A stretch of DNA of 64,000 nucleotides from Gordonia spumicola (GCF_009932475.1 NZ_BJOV01000005.1:1674001-1738000), one strand, 5' to 3'; positions 45,911-57,108 are shown, counted from the stretch's first letter. Translations and numbers: made by a program. Notes: generated by a model from the sequence alone, not told the origin.

Positions 45911-48900
45911 TCAGCCGCCGAAGACCTCCAGCACGACTGCCTTCGCCCTACGGGTGACGCGCATGTAGTGCTCGAGGAACTCCAGGGCCTCGTCCTGCGG
46001 CCACCCCGCGGCGTACGCGACGGCCCGGAGTTGGCGGCCGGGCCCGGGGAGTTGGTCGACGGGTTTGCCGCGCACCAGGACCAGGGCGTTGCGCGCTTTG
46101 GTCGCGGTGAGCCAGGCGTCGGTGAGGATCTCGACCTGGTCCCGCGGGACCAACTCGGCGGCGGCGATCGCGTCCAACGTCTCCAGGGTCGACGTGTTGT
46201 GCAGCGACGGGTACTCGTGTGCGTACCGCAACTGGGTCAGTTGGACGGTCCACTCGACGTCGGCCAGGCCCCCGCGACCCAGCTTCGTGTGCGTCGACGG
46301 ATCGGCTCCTCGAGGGAGCCGTTCGGAGTCGACACGCGCCTTGATCCGGCGGATCTCGCGTACCGCGTCCGGGGACACTCCGCCCGCGGGATACCGCGTG
46401 TCGTCGATCATGTGGAGGAACACCAGACCGAGGTCGGCGTCGCCCGCGACCGTGTGCGCGCGCAACAACGCCTGCACCTCCCACGCCTGCGCCCACTGCT
46501 CGTAGTACGCCCGGTACGACGCCAGGGTCCGGACGACCGGCCCGTTGCGCCCCTCCGGACGCAGGCCGATGTCGACCTCGAGCGGCGGGTCGGCACTCGG
46601 CGTGCCGAGGAGCGTCCTGACCTGCTCACACACCGTCTGCGCCCACTTCACCGCCGCCGCCTCGTCGACACCGTCCACCGGGTCGCACACGAACATCACG
46701 TCGGCGTCCGAACCGTATCCGAGTTCCCCGCCGCCGAGACGGCCCATGCCGATCACCGCGATCCGCGCGGGCGCGGCGTCGCCCTGCAACGACTCCTCGA
46801 TCACCTTGTCGAGCGCCGCGTCGAGCACCGAGGCCCACACCGTCGACAGCGCCCGACACACCTCTTGGACGGTCATCAGGCCGAGGATGTCGGCCGACGC
46901 GATCCGCGCCAGCTCGGCCCGTCGGTGCGACCGCGCGACGGCGATCGCCCTGGTCAGGTCGGACGCCCGGCGCATCGACGCCCGCAGCCCCTTCACCACG
47001 TCGGCCGAGTCGACCTCGACGAGCTTCGGCCCGGTCGCGCCGGTCGAGTACAGCTGGATGACGTCCGGCGACCGCATCAGCAGGTCGGCGATGTACTCGC
47101 TGGTGCCGAGCACCCGCATCAGCCGTTCGGCGACGACGCCGTCGTCGCGCAGCGTCCGCAGATACCACCCGGTGGTGCCCATCTGCTCGCTTAGCTTGCG
47201 GTAATTGAGCAGACCGGCGTCGGGGTCGGGGGTGTCGGAGATGTGCTCGAGGAGTCCGGGCAGGATCATCGACTGGATCGCGCCCGCCCGGCCCGGGGTG
47301 GACGCCAACGCCCGGATGTGCGCCAGGGCCCGGTCGGGCATCGCATACCCGAGCGCGGCGAGCTGGCGTTTCGCCGAGTCGTCCGTCAACCGCAGCAGGC
47401 CCTTGTCCTGTCGGGCCACCGCGTCGAGCAGCGGGCGGTAGAACAGCTTCTCGTGCAACTGCCGCACGCGGGTGCTCTGTTTGCGCAGATCACGGCGCAG
47501 GACGGCCTGCGCGTCCAGGCTGCCCTCCGGCCGGATGTGGGCGGCGCGCGCCAGCCAGCGCATCGCCGCGTCGTCATCGGGCTCCGGCAGCAGGTGCGTG
47601 CGACTGAGCCGCTGCAATTGCAGGCGGTGCTCGAGCAGCCGCAGGAACTGGTACGACGCCGAGAAGTTCGCGCCGTCGTCCCTGCCGATGTAGCCCGCCG
47701 TGGTCAACGCCTCCAGCGCGTCGACTGTCGACTGCACGCGAAGCGACGCGTCCACTCGCCCGTGGACCATCTGCAACAGTTGGACGGCGAACTCGACGTC
47801 GCGGAGGCCGCCGCGCCCCAACTTGAGGTTCCTGGCCTTGAGCTCGTCGGGGATCAACGACTCGACCCGTCGCCTCATGGCCTGCACCTCGGGGACGAAA
47901 TCGTCGCGTTCGGACGCGTCCCACACCATCGGGCTGGTCGCCGCGACGTAGTCGCGGCCGAGGGCCATGTCGCCCGTCATCGGCCTGGCCTTTAGCAGCG
48001 CCTGGAACTCCCAGGTCTTGGCCCAGCGCCGGTAGTACGCGACGTGCGACTCCAGCGTGCGCGTCAACGCACCCGACTTGCCCTCCGGACGAAGTCCGGC
48101 GTCGACGTCGAAGAACGCCAGGGCTCCGATCCTCATCATCTCGCCCGCGATCCGCGCGGACGTGCCGTCGGCCGGTTCCGCGACGAAGACGACGTCCACG
48201 TCGGACACGTAGTTCAGTTCCCGCGCACCGCACTTGCCCATCGCCAGCACCGCGATGCGGCCGTCGAGCGGTTTGTCGCCGACGACGTCGGCGATCGCCA
48301 CCGCCAACGCGGCCGTGAGCGCGGCGTCCGCCAGGTCGGCCAGCCTGCCGCCGACCTCGGGCAGGTACAAGACCGGCTCGTTCTCGACCGTCGCCGCCAG
48401 GTCGTGCGCCGCGAGGATCAGGATCTGATCGCGGTACGCGGTCCGCAGCGCGATGACCGCGTCCGGTCCGGTCACCGATGCGCGGAACAGCAGATCGTCC
48501 TCGGACGTGCCGTCCACCCGCACGGCCCCGACCGACGCGAGCATCGCCGCGCGCGAGGACTGCGCGGTCGGCATCTCGTCGGAGATCAACAGCCGCCACA
48601 CGCCGGGTTCGGCGACGACGTGGTCGGCCAACGCGTCCGATCCGCCGAGGACCGAGAACAGCCTGCCCCGGAACGACTTCGACGACCGCAGCAGGCCGTC
48701 GATCTCGGCCCACTCCCCCGACCGCTCGCGGTCGTGCAGCCGGACCAGCGCGCGCAGCGCCAGGTCGGCGTCGGGCGCGCGCGACAACGCCCACAGCAGA
48801 TCGACCGTCGCGGGCGTCGACCACCCGAGCGTCGCCAGGTCGGCGCGCGCGGTGTCGTCGAGAAGGCCCAGACGGCCGGGACTCGGAACGGCCGAACGGC

Positions 48901-48916
48901 CTCCGGAACTCGTCAC
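45911..48916 (-). CDS. glnE: Bifunctional glutamine synthetase adenylyltransferase/deadenylylase
   Basis: The 1001-residue protein has two nucleotidyltransferase domains, each with the metal motif G/S-D-x-[15 protein letters not shown] in the N-terminal half and [15 protein letters not shown] in the C-terminal half, joined by helical domains. GlnE attaches AMP to the conserved tyrosine of GlnA1 or removes it according to nitrogen status. The length fits the mycobacterial enzyme (Rv2221c), which is essential in M. tuberculosis. It lies 12 nt after glnA2 and forms an operon with it. Confidence 0.97.
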   Translation of the reverse strand: MTSSGGRSAVPSPGRLGLLDDTARADLATLGWSTPATVDLLWALSRAPDADLALRALVRLHDRERSGEWAEIDGLLRSSKSFRGRLFSVLGGSDALADHVVAEPGVWRLLISDEMPTAQSSRAAMLASVGAVRVDGTSEDDLLFRASVTGPDAVIALRTAYRDQILILAAHDLAATVENEPVLYLPEVGGRLADLADAALTAALAVAIADVVGDKPLDGRIAVLAMGKCGARELNYVSDVDVVFVAEPADGTSARIAGEMMRIGALAFFDVDAGLRPEGKSGALTRTLESHVAYYRRWAKTWEFQALLKARPMTGDMALGRDYVAATSPMVWDASERDDFVPEVQAMRRRVESLIPDELKARNLKLGRGGLRDVEFAVQLLQMVHGRVDASLRVQSTVDALEALTTAGYIGRDDGANFSASYQFLRLLEHRLQLQRLSRTHLLPEPDDDAAMRWLARAAHIRPEGSLDAQAVLRRDLRKQSTRVRQLHEKLFYRPLLDAVARQDKGLLRLTDDSAKRQLAALGYAMPDRALAHIRALASTPGRAGAIQSMILPGLLEHISDTPDPDAGLLNYRKLSEQMGTTGWYLRTLRDDGVVAERLMRVLGTSEYIADLLMRSPDVIQLYSTGATGPKLVEVDSADVVKGLRASMRRASDLTRAIAVARSHRRAELARIASADILGLMTVQEVCRALSTVWASVLDAALDKVIEESLQGDAAPARIAVIGMGRLGGGELGYGSDADVMFVCDPVDGVDEAAAVKWAQTVCEQVRTLLGTPSADPPLEVDIGLRPEGRNGPVVRTLASYRAYYEQWAQAWEVQALLRAHTVAGDADLGLVFLHMIDDTRYPAGGVSPDAVREIRRIKARVDSERLPRGADPSTHTKLGRGGLADVEWTVQLTQLRYAHEYPSLHNTSTLETLDAIAAAELVPRDQVEILTDAWLTATKARNALVLVRGKPVDQLPGPGRQLRAVAYAAGWPQDEALEFLEHYMRVTRRAKAVVLEVFGG

Positions 48917-48928
48917 GTCGGGACCCTT

Positions 48929-50266
48929 CTAGAGCGGCAGATAGCTTTCGAGCTCGAACGGCGTCACGCGCCCGCGGTACGCCGTCCACTCCGCCCACTT
49001 GTTTCGGAGGAAGTAGTCGAAGACGTGCTCGCCCAACGTCTCGGCGACGAGCTCCGACTTCTCCATCTCGGTGAGCGCATCGGCCAAGGACCCCGGCAGC
49101 TCCTTGTAGCCCATCGCCCGACGCTCGGCGGGCGTCAACGCCCACACGTTGTCCTCGGCCTCCTCCGGCAGCTCGTAACCCTCCTCGATGCCCTTGAGTC
49201 CCGCGGCGAGCAGCACCGCGAACGTCAGGTACGGATTGCACGCCGAGTCGGGGCTGCGCACCTCGACGCGCCGGGACGACGCCTTGTTCGGCGTGTACAG
49301 CGGCACCCGCACCATCGCAGACCGGTTCGCACGTCCCCACGTGGCGGCCGTCGGGGCCTCATCGCCGTAGATGAGCCGCTTGTAGCTGTTGACCCACTGA
49401 TTGGTGACGGCGCTGAGTTCGTTGGCGTGCTCGAGGATGCCCGCGATGAACTGCTTGCCGATGGTCGACAGCTGCATCGGGTCGTCCGGATTGTGGAACG
49501 CGTTGGTGTCCCCCTCGAACAGCGACAGATGCGTGTGCATCGCCGAGCCGGGATGCTCGCTGAACGGCTTCGGCATGAACGTCGCGCGCACACCGTCATT
49601 GAACGCCACCTGCTTGATCAGGTAGCGGAACGTCATCACGTTGTCGGCCATCGACAGGGCGTCCGCGTACCGCAGGTCGATCTCCTGCTGGCCCGGAGCC
49701 CCCTCGTGGTGCGAGAACTCGACGGAGATGCCCATCGACTCCAGCGCCTCGATGGCGTGGCGACGGAAGTTGGGCGCCGTGTCGTGGAACGTCTGGTCGA
49801 AGTATCCGCCACCGTCGGCCGGGGTCGGCGGCGTGCCGTCGACCGGCAGGTCCTTGAGCAGGAAGAACTCGATCTCCGGGTGGACGTAGCAGGTGAATCC
49901 CTGATCGGCGGCCTTGTTGAGCTGCCGACGCAGGACGTTCCGCGGATCGGCCCACGACGGCGTACCGTCCGGCATCGCCACGTCGCAGAAGATCCGCGCC
50001 GAATGCTGACGGCCGTCGGTGATCCACGGCAGCACCTGGAACGTCGACGGGTCGGGCTTGGCGACCGTGTCGGCCTCCGACACCCGGGAGAAGCCCTCGA
50101 TCGCCGAACCGTCGAAGCCGATGCCCTCGGAGAACGCACCCTCGAGCTCGGCCGGTGCGATCGCCACCGATTTCAGATAACCGAGGATGTCGGTGAACCA
50201 CAGCCGGACGAAGCGGATGTCGCGCTCCTCGAGGGTGCGCAGCACGAATTCCTGTTGGCGATCCAT
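48929..50266 (-). CDS. glnA2: Glutamine synthetase-like protein GlnA2 (type I-alpha, no adenylylation tyrosine)
   Basis: The 445-residue protein has FTDILGYLKSVAI, FDGSAIEGFSRV, HPEIEFFLL, HHEGAPGQQEIDL and SAMHTHLSLFEGD, all of the glutamine synthetase core. At the site of the adenylylated tyrosine it reads DNVWALTPAE, so tryptophan replaces tyrosine and GlnE cannot modify it there. M. tuberculosis GlnA2 is in the same position. TAGGGT lies 6 nt before the ATG, a leaderless start. glnE follows in the same transcript. Confidence 0.95.
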   Translation of the reverse strand: MDRQQEFVLRTLEERDIRFVRLWFTDILGYLKSVAIAPAELEGAFSEGIGFDGSAIEGFSRVSEADTVAKPDPSTFQVLPWITDGRQHSARIFCDVAMPDGTPSWADPRNVLRRQLNKAADQGFTCYVHPEIEFFLLKDLPVDGTPPTPADGGGYFDQTFHDTAPNFRRHAIEALESMGISVEFSHHEGAPGQQEIDLRYADALSMADNVMTFRYLIKQVAFNDGVRATFMPKPFSEHPGSAMHTHLSLFEGDTNAFHNPDDPMQLSTIGKQFIAGILEHANELSAVTNQWVNSYKRLIYGDEAPTAATWGRANRSAMVRVPLYTPNKASSRRVEVRSPDSACNPYLTFAVLLAAGLKGIEEGYELPEEAEDNVWALTPAERRAMGYKELPGSLADALTEMEKSELVAETLGEHVFDYFLRNKWAEWTAYRGRVTPFELESYLPL

Positions 50267-50272
50267 ACCCGA

Positions 50273-50304
50273 ACCCTAGTGCTCCGCGATTACGCGCGTG
50301 TTAC
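50273..50304 (-). promoter_or_regulatory. glnA2 promoter with possible GlnR half-sites
   Basis: On the minus strand GTAAC-n6-GTAAT (50304 to 50289) resembles a GlnR box pair, followed by TAGGGT (50278 to 50273) 6 nt before the ATG. The site overlaps the expected -35 region, so repression is as possible as activation. Confidence 0.4.
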
Positions 50305-50441
50305 ACCGGCCAGATGAGCCGCCTGTGACCAATCCCACCCGATCGACTCTGCACGTCCTCGTGCGCCGGTGGGAAGATTGACGGGTCCACACCAACCCGG
50401 GTACCCGCGCTCGCGGGACTCGAGGCAGAAATGAGGCAGTC

Positions 50442-51281
50442 ATGTCGGAAGCATCCGTCTACGGTTCGACAAGCGCACCGACCCCGCGTCGCGCAACGCG
50501 CATTCAGCATCTCGCCCAATGGAAGTCCGAAGGGCAGAAGTGGGCCATGCTCACCGCCTACGACTACTCCACCGCCCGCATCTTCGACGACGCCGAGATC
50601 CCCGTCCTGCTGGTCGGCGACTCCGCGGCCAACGTCGTCTACGGCTACGACACCACCATCCCCGTCTCGCTAGACGAACTGATCCCGCTCGCGCGCGCCG
50701 TCGTCCGCGGCGCTCCGCACGCGCTCGTCGTGGCCGACCTCCCGTTCGGCACCTACGAGATCGGCCCGCAGCAGGCGCTCGAATCGTCGATCCGCATGTT
50801 CAAGGAGTCCGGCGCGCACGCCATCAAGATCGAGGGCGGCGAGCGGATCGCACCCCAGATCTCGGCCCTCACCCAGGCAGGCATCCCCGTCATGGGCCAT
50901 GTCGGTTTCACCCCGCAGAGCGTGAACGGCCTCGGCGGCTACCGGGTGCAGGGCCGGGGCGACGCCGCAGACCAGTTGATCGCCGACGCCATCGCCGTCC
51001 AGGAGGCCGGCGCGTTCGCCGTCGTCATGGAGATGGTGCCGGCCGACGTCGCGGGACAGATCACCCGCAAGCTGACGATCCCGACCGTCGGCATCGGTGC
51101 GGGCAACGAGACCGACGCCCAAGTCCTCGTCTGGCAGGACGCGGCGGGCTACACCCACGGCAAGACCGCCAAGTTCGTCAAGCGGTACGCGTCGATCGGC
51201 GACGACCTGCGCGACGCGGCCCGCCAGTACGCCGCCGAGGTCGCGACGGCGTCGTTCCCCGGCCCCGAGCACTCGTACTGA
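50442..51281 (+). CDS. panB: 3-methyl-2-oxobutanoate hydroxymethyltransferase
   Basis: The 279-residue enzyme adds a hydroxymethyl group from methylene-tetrahydrofolate to ketoisovalerate, the first step of pantothenate synthesis. Diagnostic blocks are [59 protein letters not shown] and the catalytic region [12 protein letters not shown] followed by [19 protein letters not shown]. Its substrate is also an IlvE keto acid. Position equivalent of Rv2225. Confidence 0.97.
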   Translation: MSEASVYGSTSAPTPRRATRIQHLAQWKSEGQKWAMLTAYDYSTARIFDDAEIPVLLVGDSAANVVYGYDTTIPVSLDELIPLARAVVRGAPHALVVADLPFGTYEIGPQQALESSIRMFKESGAHAIKIEGGERIAPQISALTQAGIPVMGHVGFTPQSVNGLGGYRVQGRGDAADQLIADAIAVQEAGAFAVVMEMVPADVAGQITRKLTIPTVGIGAGNETDAQVLVWQDAAGYTHGKTAKFVKRYASIGDDLRDAARQYAAEVATASFPGPEHSY

Positions 51282-51311
51282 CACACCTCGACCGACCGAT
51301 AGGCTGGACGC

Positions 51312-52268
51312 ATGCGCGAGTTGTACCCCTCGATCGACGCGTACGCGTCCGGCCATCTGTCCGTCGGCGACGGGCAGGAGATCTACTGGGAGTGCTCCGG
51401 CGATCCCGACGGCAAGCCGGTGATCTTCGTCCACGGCGGTCCGGGCGGCGGGACCTCGCCGCAGCAGCGACGGTTCTTCGACCCCGCCCGGTACCGCATC
51501 GTCCTGTTCGACCAGCGCGGTTGCGGGCAGTCCCGCCCACACATCGCCGACGGCGCCGACCTGTCGGTCAACACGACGCAGCACCTGATCGCCGACATGG
51601 AGGCGATCCGCGAGCATCTCGGCATCGACACATGGCAGGTGTTCGGCGGCTCGTGGGGCTCCACGCTCGGTCTCGCGTACGCGCAGACCCATCCCGACCG
51701 CGTCACCGAACTGGTGCTGCGCGGCATCTTCCTGCTGCGCCGCAGTGAGATCGACTGGTACTACAACGGCGGCGCGTCGCACATCTACCCGGACGTGTGG
51801 GAGCGCTACCTCGAGCCGATTCCGGAGTCGGAGCGGTCGGGCGACCTCGTCGCCGCCTACCACCGCCTGCTGACCGGGGACGACCGTGAGGCCGCCCAGC
51901 GCGCGGCCAACGCGTGGTCGGCGTGGGAGAACATGACGAGCTACCTGCAGCCCCGCCCCAACTCGGGCGACGAGGGCCCGGACGACCTCGCCTTCGCGAC
52001 CATCGAGAACCACTACTTCACCAACCACGGGTTCATCGACGACGGCCAGCTGCTCCGCGACATCGGGCGCATCGAACACATCCCGGCGGTCATCGTCCAG
52101 GGCCGGTACGACGTCGTCTGCCCGATGCGCAGCGCGTGGGACCTGCACCGCGCCTGGCCCGACGCCGATCTGCACGTGGTCGACGACGCCGGTCACGCGT
52201 CCTTCGAACCCGGCATCGTCCACCACCTGGTGGAGGCCACCGACCGTTTCGCCCGCACAGGAGCCTGA
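51312..52268 (+). CDS. pip: Proline iminopeptidase, S33 family
   Basis: The 318-residue alpha/beta hydrolase has the oxyanion motif HGGPGGGTSPQQRRFFDP, LFDQRGCGQSRPH, and the nucleophile elbow FGGSWGSTLGLAYAQ, with Asp in VQGRYDVVCP and His near DDAGHASFEP. These features are typical of prolyl aminopeptidases that remove N-terminal proline. TAGGCT lies 6 nt before the ATG. No equivalent exists at this place in M. tuberculosis as I recall, so it is a local insertion. Confidence 0.94.
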   Translation: MRELYPSIDAYASGHLSVGDGQEIYWECSGDPDGKPVIFVHGGPGGGTSPQQRRFFDPARYRIVLFDQRGCGQSRPHIADGADLSVNTTQHLIADMEAIREHLGIDTWQVFGGSWGSTLGLAYAQTHPDRVTELVLRGIFLLRRSEIDWYYNGGASHIYPDVWERYLEPIPESERSGDLVAAYHRLLTGDDREAAQRAANAWSAWENMTSYLQPRPNSGDEGPDDLAFATIENHYFTNHGFIDDGQLLRDIGRIEHIPAVIVQGRYDVVCPMRSAWDLHRAWPDADLHVVDDAGHASFEPGIVHHLVEATDRFARTGA

Positions 52269-52276
52269 ACACCGCC

Positions 52277-53767
52277 ATGAGTCCCGCCGCGCACGAATCC
52301 CTCGAGATCGAGTTGAAGTTCGACGTCGACGCGGGCCTGGTCGCCCCCGACCTGTCCGGGATCGTTCCCGACGGTCGGGTCGGCGAACCGCAGACGTACC
52401 TGCTGGAAGCCACCTACTTCGACACCGCCGACACCCTGCTCGCCGTCAACCGGACCACGCTGCGCCGCCGGTCCGGCGGCACCGACGGCGGCTGGCACCT
52501 CAAGCGCCCGTCGACGGTCAAGGCCGCGCGCCGCGAACTGGCCGTCGACTTCGACGAGGCGCCGTATGACGGCGGCGTGCCCGGTGCGCTGCGGGATCAG
52601 GTCGCGGCGATCGTCCGTCTGGGCGAGCTGATCCCGGTCGCGACGATCACCACCGACCGGACCGTGACCGCCGTGTACGACGCGGACGATCGCGAGGTCG
52701 CCGTGTTCTGTGAGGACCTGGTGTCCGCGGAGTCGCTGCTGCCCGGCGGCGGCGTCAATCGGTGGGCCGAGTGGGAGTTCGAGCTCGTGGAGGGCGACCA
52801 TGCGCTGCTCAAGCGCGCGAAGGCCCTCCTGAAGGAAGCCGGAGCCCAGAAGGCGTCGAGCACGTCGAAACTGGCGCGCGCGATCGGGTCGCAGCCCGCG
52901 GACGTCGACAGGCCCGCGCTCGGCAAGAAGCCGACGGCGCTCGATCTCGTCGTCGCCGACCTCGCCGCACACCGCGACGCACTGATCGCCTACGACCCGC
53001 TCGCCCGCGACGACGCACCCGACGCCGTCCACCAGATGCGCGTGGCCGCCCGCAAGCTCCGCTCCATCCTGACCTCGTATCCGCGGGTCCTCACTCCCGA
53101 GGTCGCGGGACCGGTGTCGGACGAACTGCGCCTGCTCGGCGAGGTGCTCGGCGACGCACGCGACGTCGAGGTCCAACTCGAGACCAACGAACTGCTCCTC
53201 GCCCGTGAGACGCCGCCGGCCGACCTCGTCGCCGCACTCGTCGACGGCGAGCGCGTCCGCCACGAGAGGGCCCTGCGGTCGATGCGGTTCGCCCTCAACA
53301 CCCGCCGCTACCTGACGCTGCTGGACGACCTCGACGGCCTCATCGACGCCCCGACCCCCGGTCCCGACGCCGACCGTCCCGCCCGTGACGTGGCCGCGGA
53401 GGCCGTCTCCGCGTCGTACAAGCGTCTCCGCAAGGCACAGAAGGCGCTCGGCGAGCACGATGTGTGGTCGCACGACTGGGTGGAACAACTCCACACCATC
53501 CGCAAGCGCGCCAAGGCGACGCGGTACACGGCGGAGTCGACGGCGGCACTGCGGCGAGCCCCGTTCACCGAGGCGGGCCGCTATGCGAAAGAGATCCAGA
53601 CACATCTCGGCGTCTTCAACGACACCGTCGTCAACCGCTCTCGACTCGCCGCCGTAGCCGAGAACTCCCAGCTCAGCGACCGAGCGCACTTCGTCCTCGG
53701 CCGTCTCGACGCCCGCGAGGAGTCCCGCGGCCGCAAGGCGGTGAAGGCGTACCGTCGCATGGCCTGA
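52277..53767 (+). CDS. CYTH-CHAD domain protein (polyphosphate-associated)
   Basis: The 496-residue protein has an N-terminal CYTH domain starting LEIELKFDVD (the ExExK motif) with TYFDTADTLL and LRRRSGG, and a C-terminal CHAD domain (about 215-495) of helices rich in paired histidines and basic residues (DAVHQMRVAARKLRSILTSY, LHTIRKRAKATRYTAE). CYTH proteins hydrolyse triphosphates; CHAD domains bind polyphosphate granules. It corresponds to Rv2226. The start is 8 nt after pip, so they share a transcript. Confidence 0.93.
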   Translation: MSPAAHESLEIELKFDVDAGLVAPDLSGIVPDGRVGEPQTYLLEATYFDTADTLLAVNRTTLRRRSGGTDGGWHLKRPSTVKAARRELAVDFDEAPYDGGVPGALRDQVAAIVRLGELIPVATITTDRTVTAVYDADDREVAVFCEDLVSAESLLPGGGVNRWAEWEFELVEGDHALLKRAKALLKEAGAQKASSTSKLARAIGSQPADVDRPALGKKPTALDLVVADLAAHRDALIAYDPLARDDAPDAVHQMRVAARKLRSILTSYPRVLTPEVAGPVSDELRLLGEVLGDARDVEVQLETNELLLARETPPADLVAALVDGERVRHERALRSMRFALNTRRYLTLLDDLDGLIDAPTPGPDADRPARDVAAEAVSASYKRLRKAQKALGEHDVWSHDWVEQLHTIRKRAKATRYTAESTAALRRAPFTEAGRYAKEIQTHLGVFNDTVVNRSRLAAVAENSQLSDRAHFVLGRLDAREESRGRKAVKAYRRMA

Positions 53768-53776
53768 CCGTCCGCG

Positions 53777-53825
53777 AACGTCGGTGACATTTCCCGGTGT
53801 CCGAGCCGGAAACGTCACCAACGTT
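53777..53825. repeat. GAACGTTGGTGACGTTTCC inverted repeat, copy 2
   Basis: AACGTCGGTGACATTTCC faces GGAAACGTCACCAACGTT across 13 bp, with two mismatches that are G-U wobbles only in minus-strand RNA. It lies 9 nt after the CYTH-CHAD stop and just before the RNB promoter. Confidence 0.65.
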
Positions 53826-53848
53826 GCGAGCCGACTAGATTCGAATCC

Positions 53849-55258
53849 ATGCAGCGCAGAGTGTTCGCCTCGTCGGGACCGGAGTTCGACCAGATCCGCC
53901 GCGAACTCGACGTCACCGACCAGTTCCCCGCGGACGTCGCCGCCCAAGCGCGGGCCGTGACCGACCGTCTGCCCGAGGGCCGGGCAGACCGCACGGACGT
54001 CGAGTTGGTGACGATCGACCCGCCGACGTCCAAGGACCTCGACCAGGCACTGCACATCGAGGCCACCGACGACGGCTTCACCGTCCACTACGCGATCGCC
54101 GACGTCGCGGCGCTCGTCGAGCCGGGCGGCGCGATCGACGTCGAGAGCCGCAGGCGCGGGCAGACGATCTACTTCCCCGACGGCAGCGTGCCGCTCCACC
54201 CGCGACCGCTGTCGGAGGGCGCGGGCTCCCTGCTCCCCGATCAGGTGCGGCCCGCCGTGCTGTGGACCGTATCGGTCGATCACGACGGCGACCCGACCTC
54301 CGTCCACGTCGAACGGGCGACCGTCCGTTCGCGCGCCCGTTTCGACTACGCGGGGGTGATGGCCGATCACGACGCCGAGCGGCTCCATCCGTCGATCGCC
54401 GCACTCCCCTCCTTCGGGCAGACGCGCATCGACTGGGCCCTGCGACGTGGTGCCGTGCAGCTCGACCTCCCCGACCAGGAGATCGTCCCCCACGAAGGCG
54501 GCCGCGCGTGGACCCTGCGCATCGCTCCGCACACGCAGGCCGATCAGTGGAACGCGCAGGTGTCGCTGCTGATCGGAATGGCCGCGGGGCACATGCAGCG
54601 CGACGCCGGAGTCGGGCTGCTGCGCACCCTGCCGCCCGCGTCCCGCGAGGCCGTCGGCGACCTGCGGACCGCCGCGGCGCACCTGCGCGTCGACTGGCCG
54701 GACGGCGCGTCGCCCGGCGAATTCCTCGCCTCGCTGGCGCCCGACGCGCCGACGACGCTCGCGCTGATGACCGTCGGCGCGCGACTCATGCGCGGCGCGG
54801 GCTACCTGTGCCTCGACGCCGCGTCGACCGGCCTCGACGACGCCGCGGTCGCACACGCGGGAGTCGGTGGCGTGTACTCGCATGTCACGGCTCCACTGCG
54901 TCGTCTCGCCGACCGCTTCGCGACCGAGACGTGCCTCGCGATCGCCGCCGGGCAGGAACCGCCTGCGTGGGTCCTGGACGCGCTCCCGACGCTGCCGAAG
55001 ATCATGGCGTCCTCCGATGCGACGGCGTCGGCGGCCGAACGCCGAAGCGTGGAGGCCACCGAAGCCGTCGTCCTGGCCGATCAGATCGGGGCCCGGTTCG
55101 ACGCCGTCGTCATGCGCGACGGCCACGGCGACAAGCCGGCCGAGGTGTTCATCGCCTCGCCCGCCATCATCGGGGCCTGCGACGACGCACCGGCGGCCGG
55201 GTCGCAGTGCACCGTCGAAGTGATCGAGGCCGACCCCGCCGTGCGTTTCCGGGCGGTT

Positions 55259-55279
<21 letters not shown>
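53849..55279 (+). CDS. RNB-domain (RNase II/R family) ribonuclease
   Basis: The 476-residue protein is almost only an RNB catalytic domain: TIDPPTSKDLDQALHIE supplies the metal-binding aspartates and HYAIADVAALVEPGG and SEGAGSLLPDQVRPAVLW follow the RNase II order; the arginine-rich YSHVTAPLRRLADRF block closes the site. No cold-shock or S1 domain is evident, unlike RNase R. It should degrade RNA 3' to 5'. TAGATT lies 7 nt before the ATG. The 3' end overlaps the convergent RNase P RNA gene by about 20 bp. Confidence 0.92.
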
Positions 55280-55677
<398 letters not shown>

Positions 55678-55700
55678 TGACAGCGTACCGCGCCGTCGTC

Positions 55701-56354
55701 CTACTGCAGGTGCGCGGTGTCGTTGACGAGTCGGACCACCGACCCGCCGTCGGGGTAGAACTCGACGACCGAGAACGACGCGAGGTCCAGGTGAAGCCGG
55801 AACAGCAGTTCCGGACCCACCCCGAGGGCCCCGCGCAGGAACGTCTTGATGGGCGTGACATGACTGACCGCGAGGACCGTCTGCGCCGGGTACTGGGCGA
55901 CGAGGTCGTCGCGGACCAGCCCGACGCGCTCGCCGACGGCGGCGAAGCTCTCCCCGCCCGGCGGCTCCACGGTGACGTCGCTCAACCACTTCCGGTGCAG
56001 GCGGCCGTCCCGCTCGGCCGCCTCGCGGAACGACAGTCCCTCCCATTCCCCGAAGTCCGTCTCGATGAGTCCGTCGTGGACGGCGACGTCGAGGTGCAGT
56101 ACGCGGGACGCGAACTCGGCCGTGTCGCGTGTGCGCGCCAGCGGCGACGACACGATCGCGTCGATCTGGCCGAACGGCGACGACGCGAGCCGCGTGGCCG
56201 CCGCGGTCGCCTGCCGCAGACCGAGGTCGGTGAGCTGCGGGTTGCCCCGACCGGAGTATCGACGTTCGACGGACAGCGGCGTCTGCCCGTGCCGCAGCAG
56301 GATCACGCGCGTCGGCTGCATGCTCTGGCCCTGCCAGGTGGTCGAGTCACTCAC
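55701..56354 (-). CDS. Histidine phosphatase (phosphoglycerate mutase-like; CobC-phosphatase type)
   Basis: The 217-residue protein starts with VILLRHGQTPLSVERRYSGRGNPQLT, the RHG phospho-histidine motif, with SSPLARTRDTAEF, ETDFGEWEGLS and AVSHVTPIKTFLR supplying the remaining active residues. In M. tuberculosis Rv2228c this domain is fused behind an RNase HI domain; here no RNase HI sequence precedes it, because the GTG start lies 8 nt inside the end of the zinc-ribbon gene. It may act as alpha-ribazole phosphatase, given the cob genes nearby (inference). Confidence 0.9.
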   Translation of the reverse strand: MSDSTTWQGQSMQPTRVILLRHGQTPLSVERRYSGRGNPQLTDLGLRQATAAATRLASSPFGQIDAIVSSPLARTRDTAEFASRVLHLDVAVHDGLIETDFGEWEGLSFREAAERDGRLHRKWLSDVTVEPPGGESFAAVGERVGLVRDDLVAQYPAQTVLAVSHVTPIKTFLRGALGVGPELLFRLHLDLASFSVVEFYPDGGSVVRLVNDTAHLQ

Positions 56355-57108
56355 GCGGGCGTCCCTGGCCGGGGAGTCCGGAGTGGCTGGTGCGGACCAT
56401 GATCGCGCCGCACTCCTCGCAGCGGAGCACGTCGTCCTCGTCGGCTGCGGCGATCCGCGACAGCGTCCGCGGGTCGAGTTCCATCCGGCAGGCTCCACAG
56501 CGTCGGGCCTGGACCAGACCCGCGCCGACCTGGCCTCGCTTGCGGAGTCCGTCGTAGACGGCGACGAGCGCGTCGTCGATGGTCGCGGCGAGGGAGCCGC
56601 GCCGTTCGGTCATGTCGGCGACCTTCTGCTCCGCCGCCGCGGCGGATCGGTCGCGCGCCGCGACGAGGTCGAGCTCCTTCTCGGTCAGGGTGAGCAGCGT
56701 CGCCTCGGCGCGGTCGGCCTCGGTGTCGGTGGCCTCCTGCTGTTCCATCAGTTCCAGCATCTCGCCCTCGAGGTCGTCGCGACGGCGGACCAGCGACTCC
56801 ATCTCGTGCTGCAGTTCGGCGAGCGCCTTGTGGCCGACCGACCCGGAGTCGATGGCCGCCTGGTCGCGCGCGGCGTGCTCGGCCATGCCCGTCAACTCGC
56901 GGTCGAGTTTCTCGTACACCTCACGCAGGTCGTCGACGGCCACCCGCGAGCGTGCGACGTCGTCGCGCGCCGTCTCCAGCGAGGCCGCCAGGTCGGCGAG
57001 TCGCGCGTCCTCCGGGAGATTCTTGCGCGCATGCTGCGCTTTGGCGATGTCGGCGTCGAGGTCGGCGAGGTCGAGCAGCAGTCGTTGCTGGGCTGCGGAT
57101 GCCTTCAC
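56347..57108 (-). CDS. Coiled-coil zinc-ribbon protein (Rv2229c type)
   Basis: The 253-residue protein is a long charged coiled coil (about 5-190, for example [23 protein letters not shown] and [19 protein letters not shown]) followed by a C4 zinc ribbon with [10 protein letters not shown] and [11 protein letters not shown]. Such proteins are conserved beside the NIF3 gene in Actinobacteria; a nucleic-acid or assembly role is presumed. GTG 57108 with AGGAG 7 nt upstream is the start; it overlaps the NIF3 stop by 4 nt. Confidence 0.9.
   Translation of the reverse strand: MKASAAQQRLLLDLADLDADIAKAQHARKNLPEDARLADLAASLETARDDVARSRVAVDDLREVYEKLDRELTGMAEHAARDQAAIDSGSVGHKALAELQHEMESLVRRRDDLEGEMLELMEQQEATDTEADRAEATLLTLTEKELDLVAARDRSAAAAEQKVADMTERRGSLAATIDDALVAVYDGLRKRGQVGAGLVQARRCGACRMELDPRTLSRIAAADEDDVLRCEECGAIMVRTSHSGLPGQGRPRE

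Noticed and set aside
51914-52276. Upstream extension of the CYTH-CHAD reading frame
   Set aside because: The extension overlaps pip in another frame; the CYTH ExExK motif begins right after ATG 52277.
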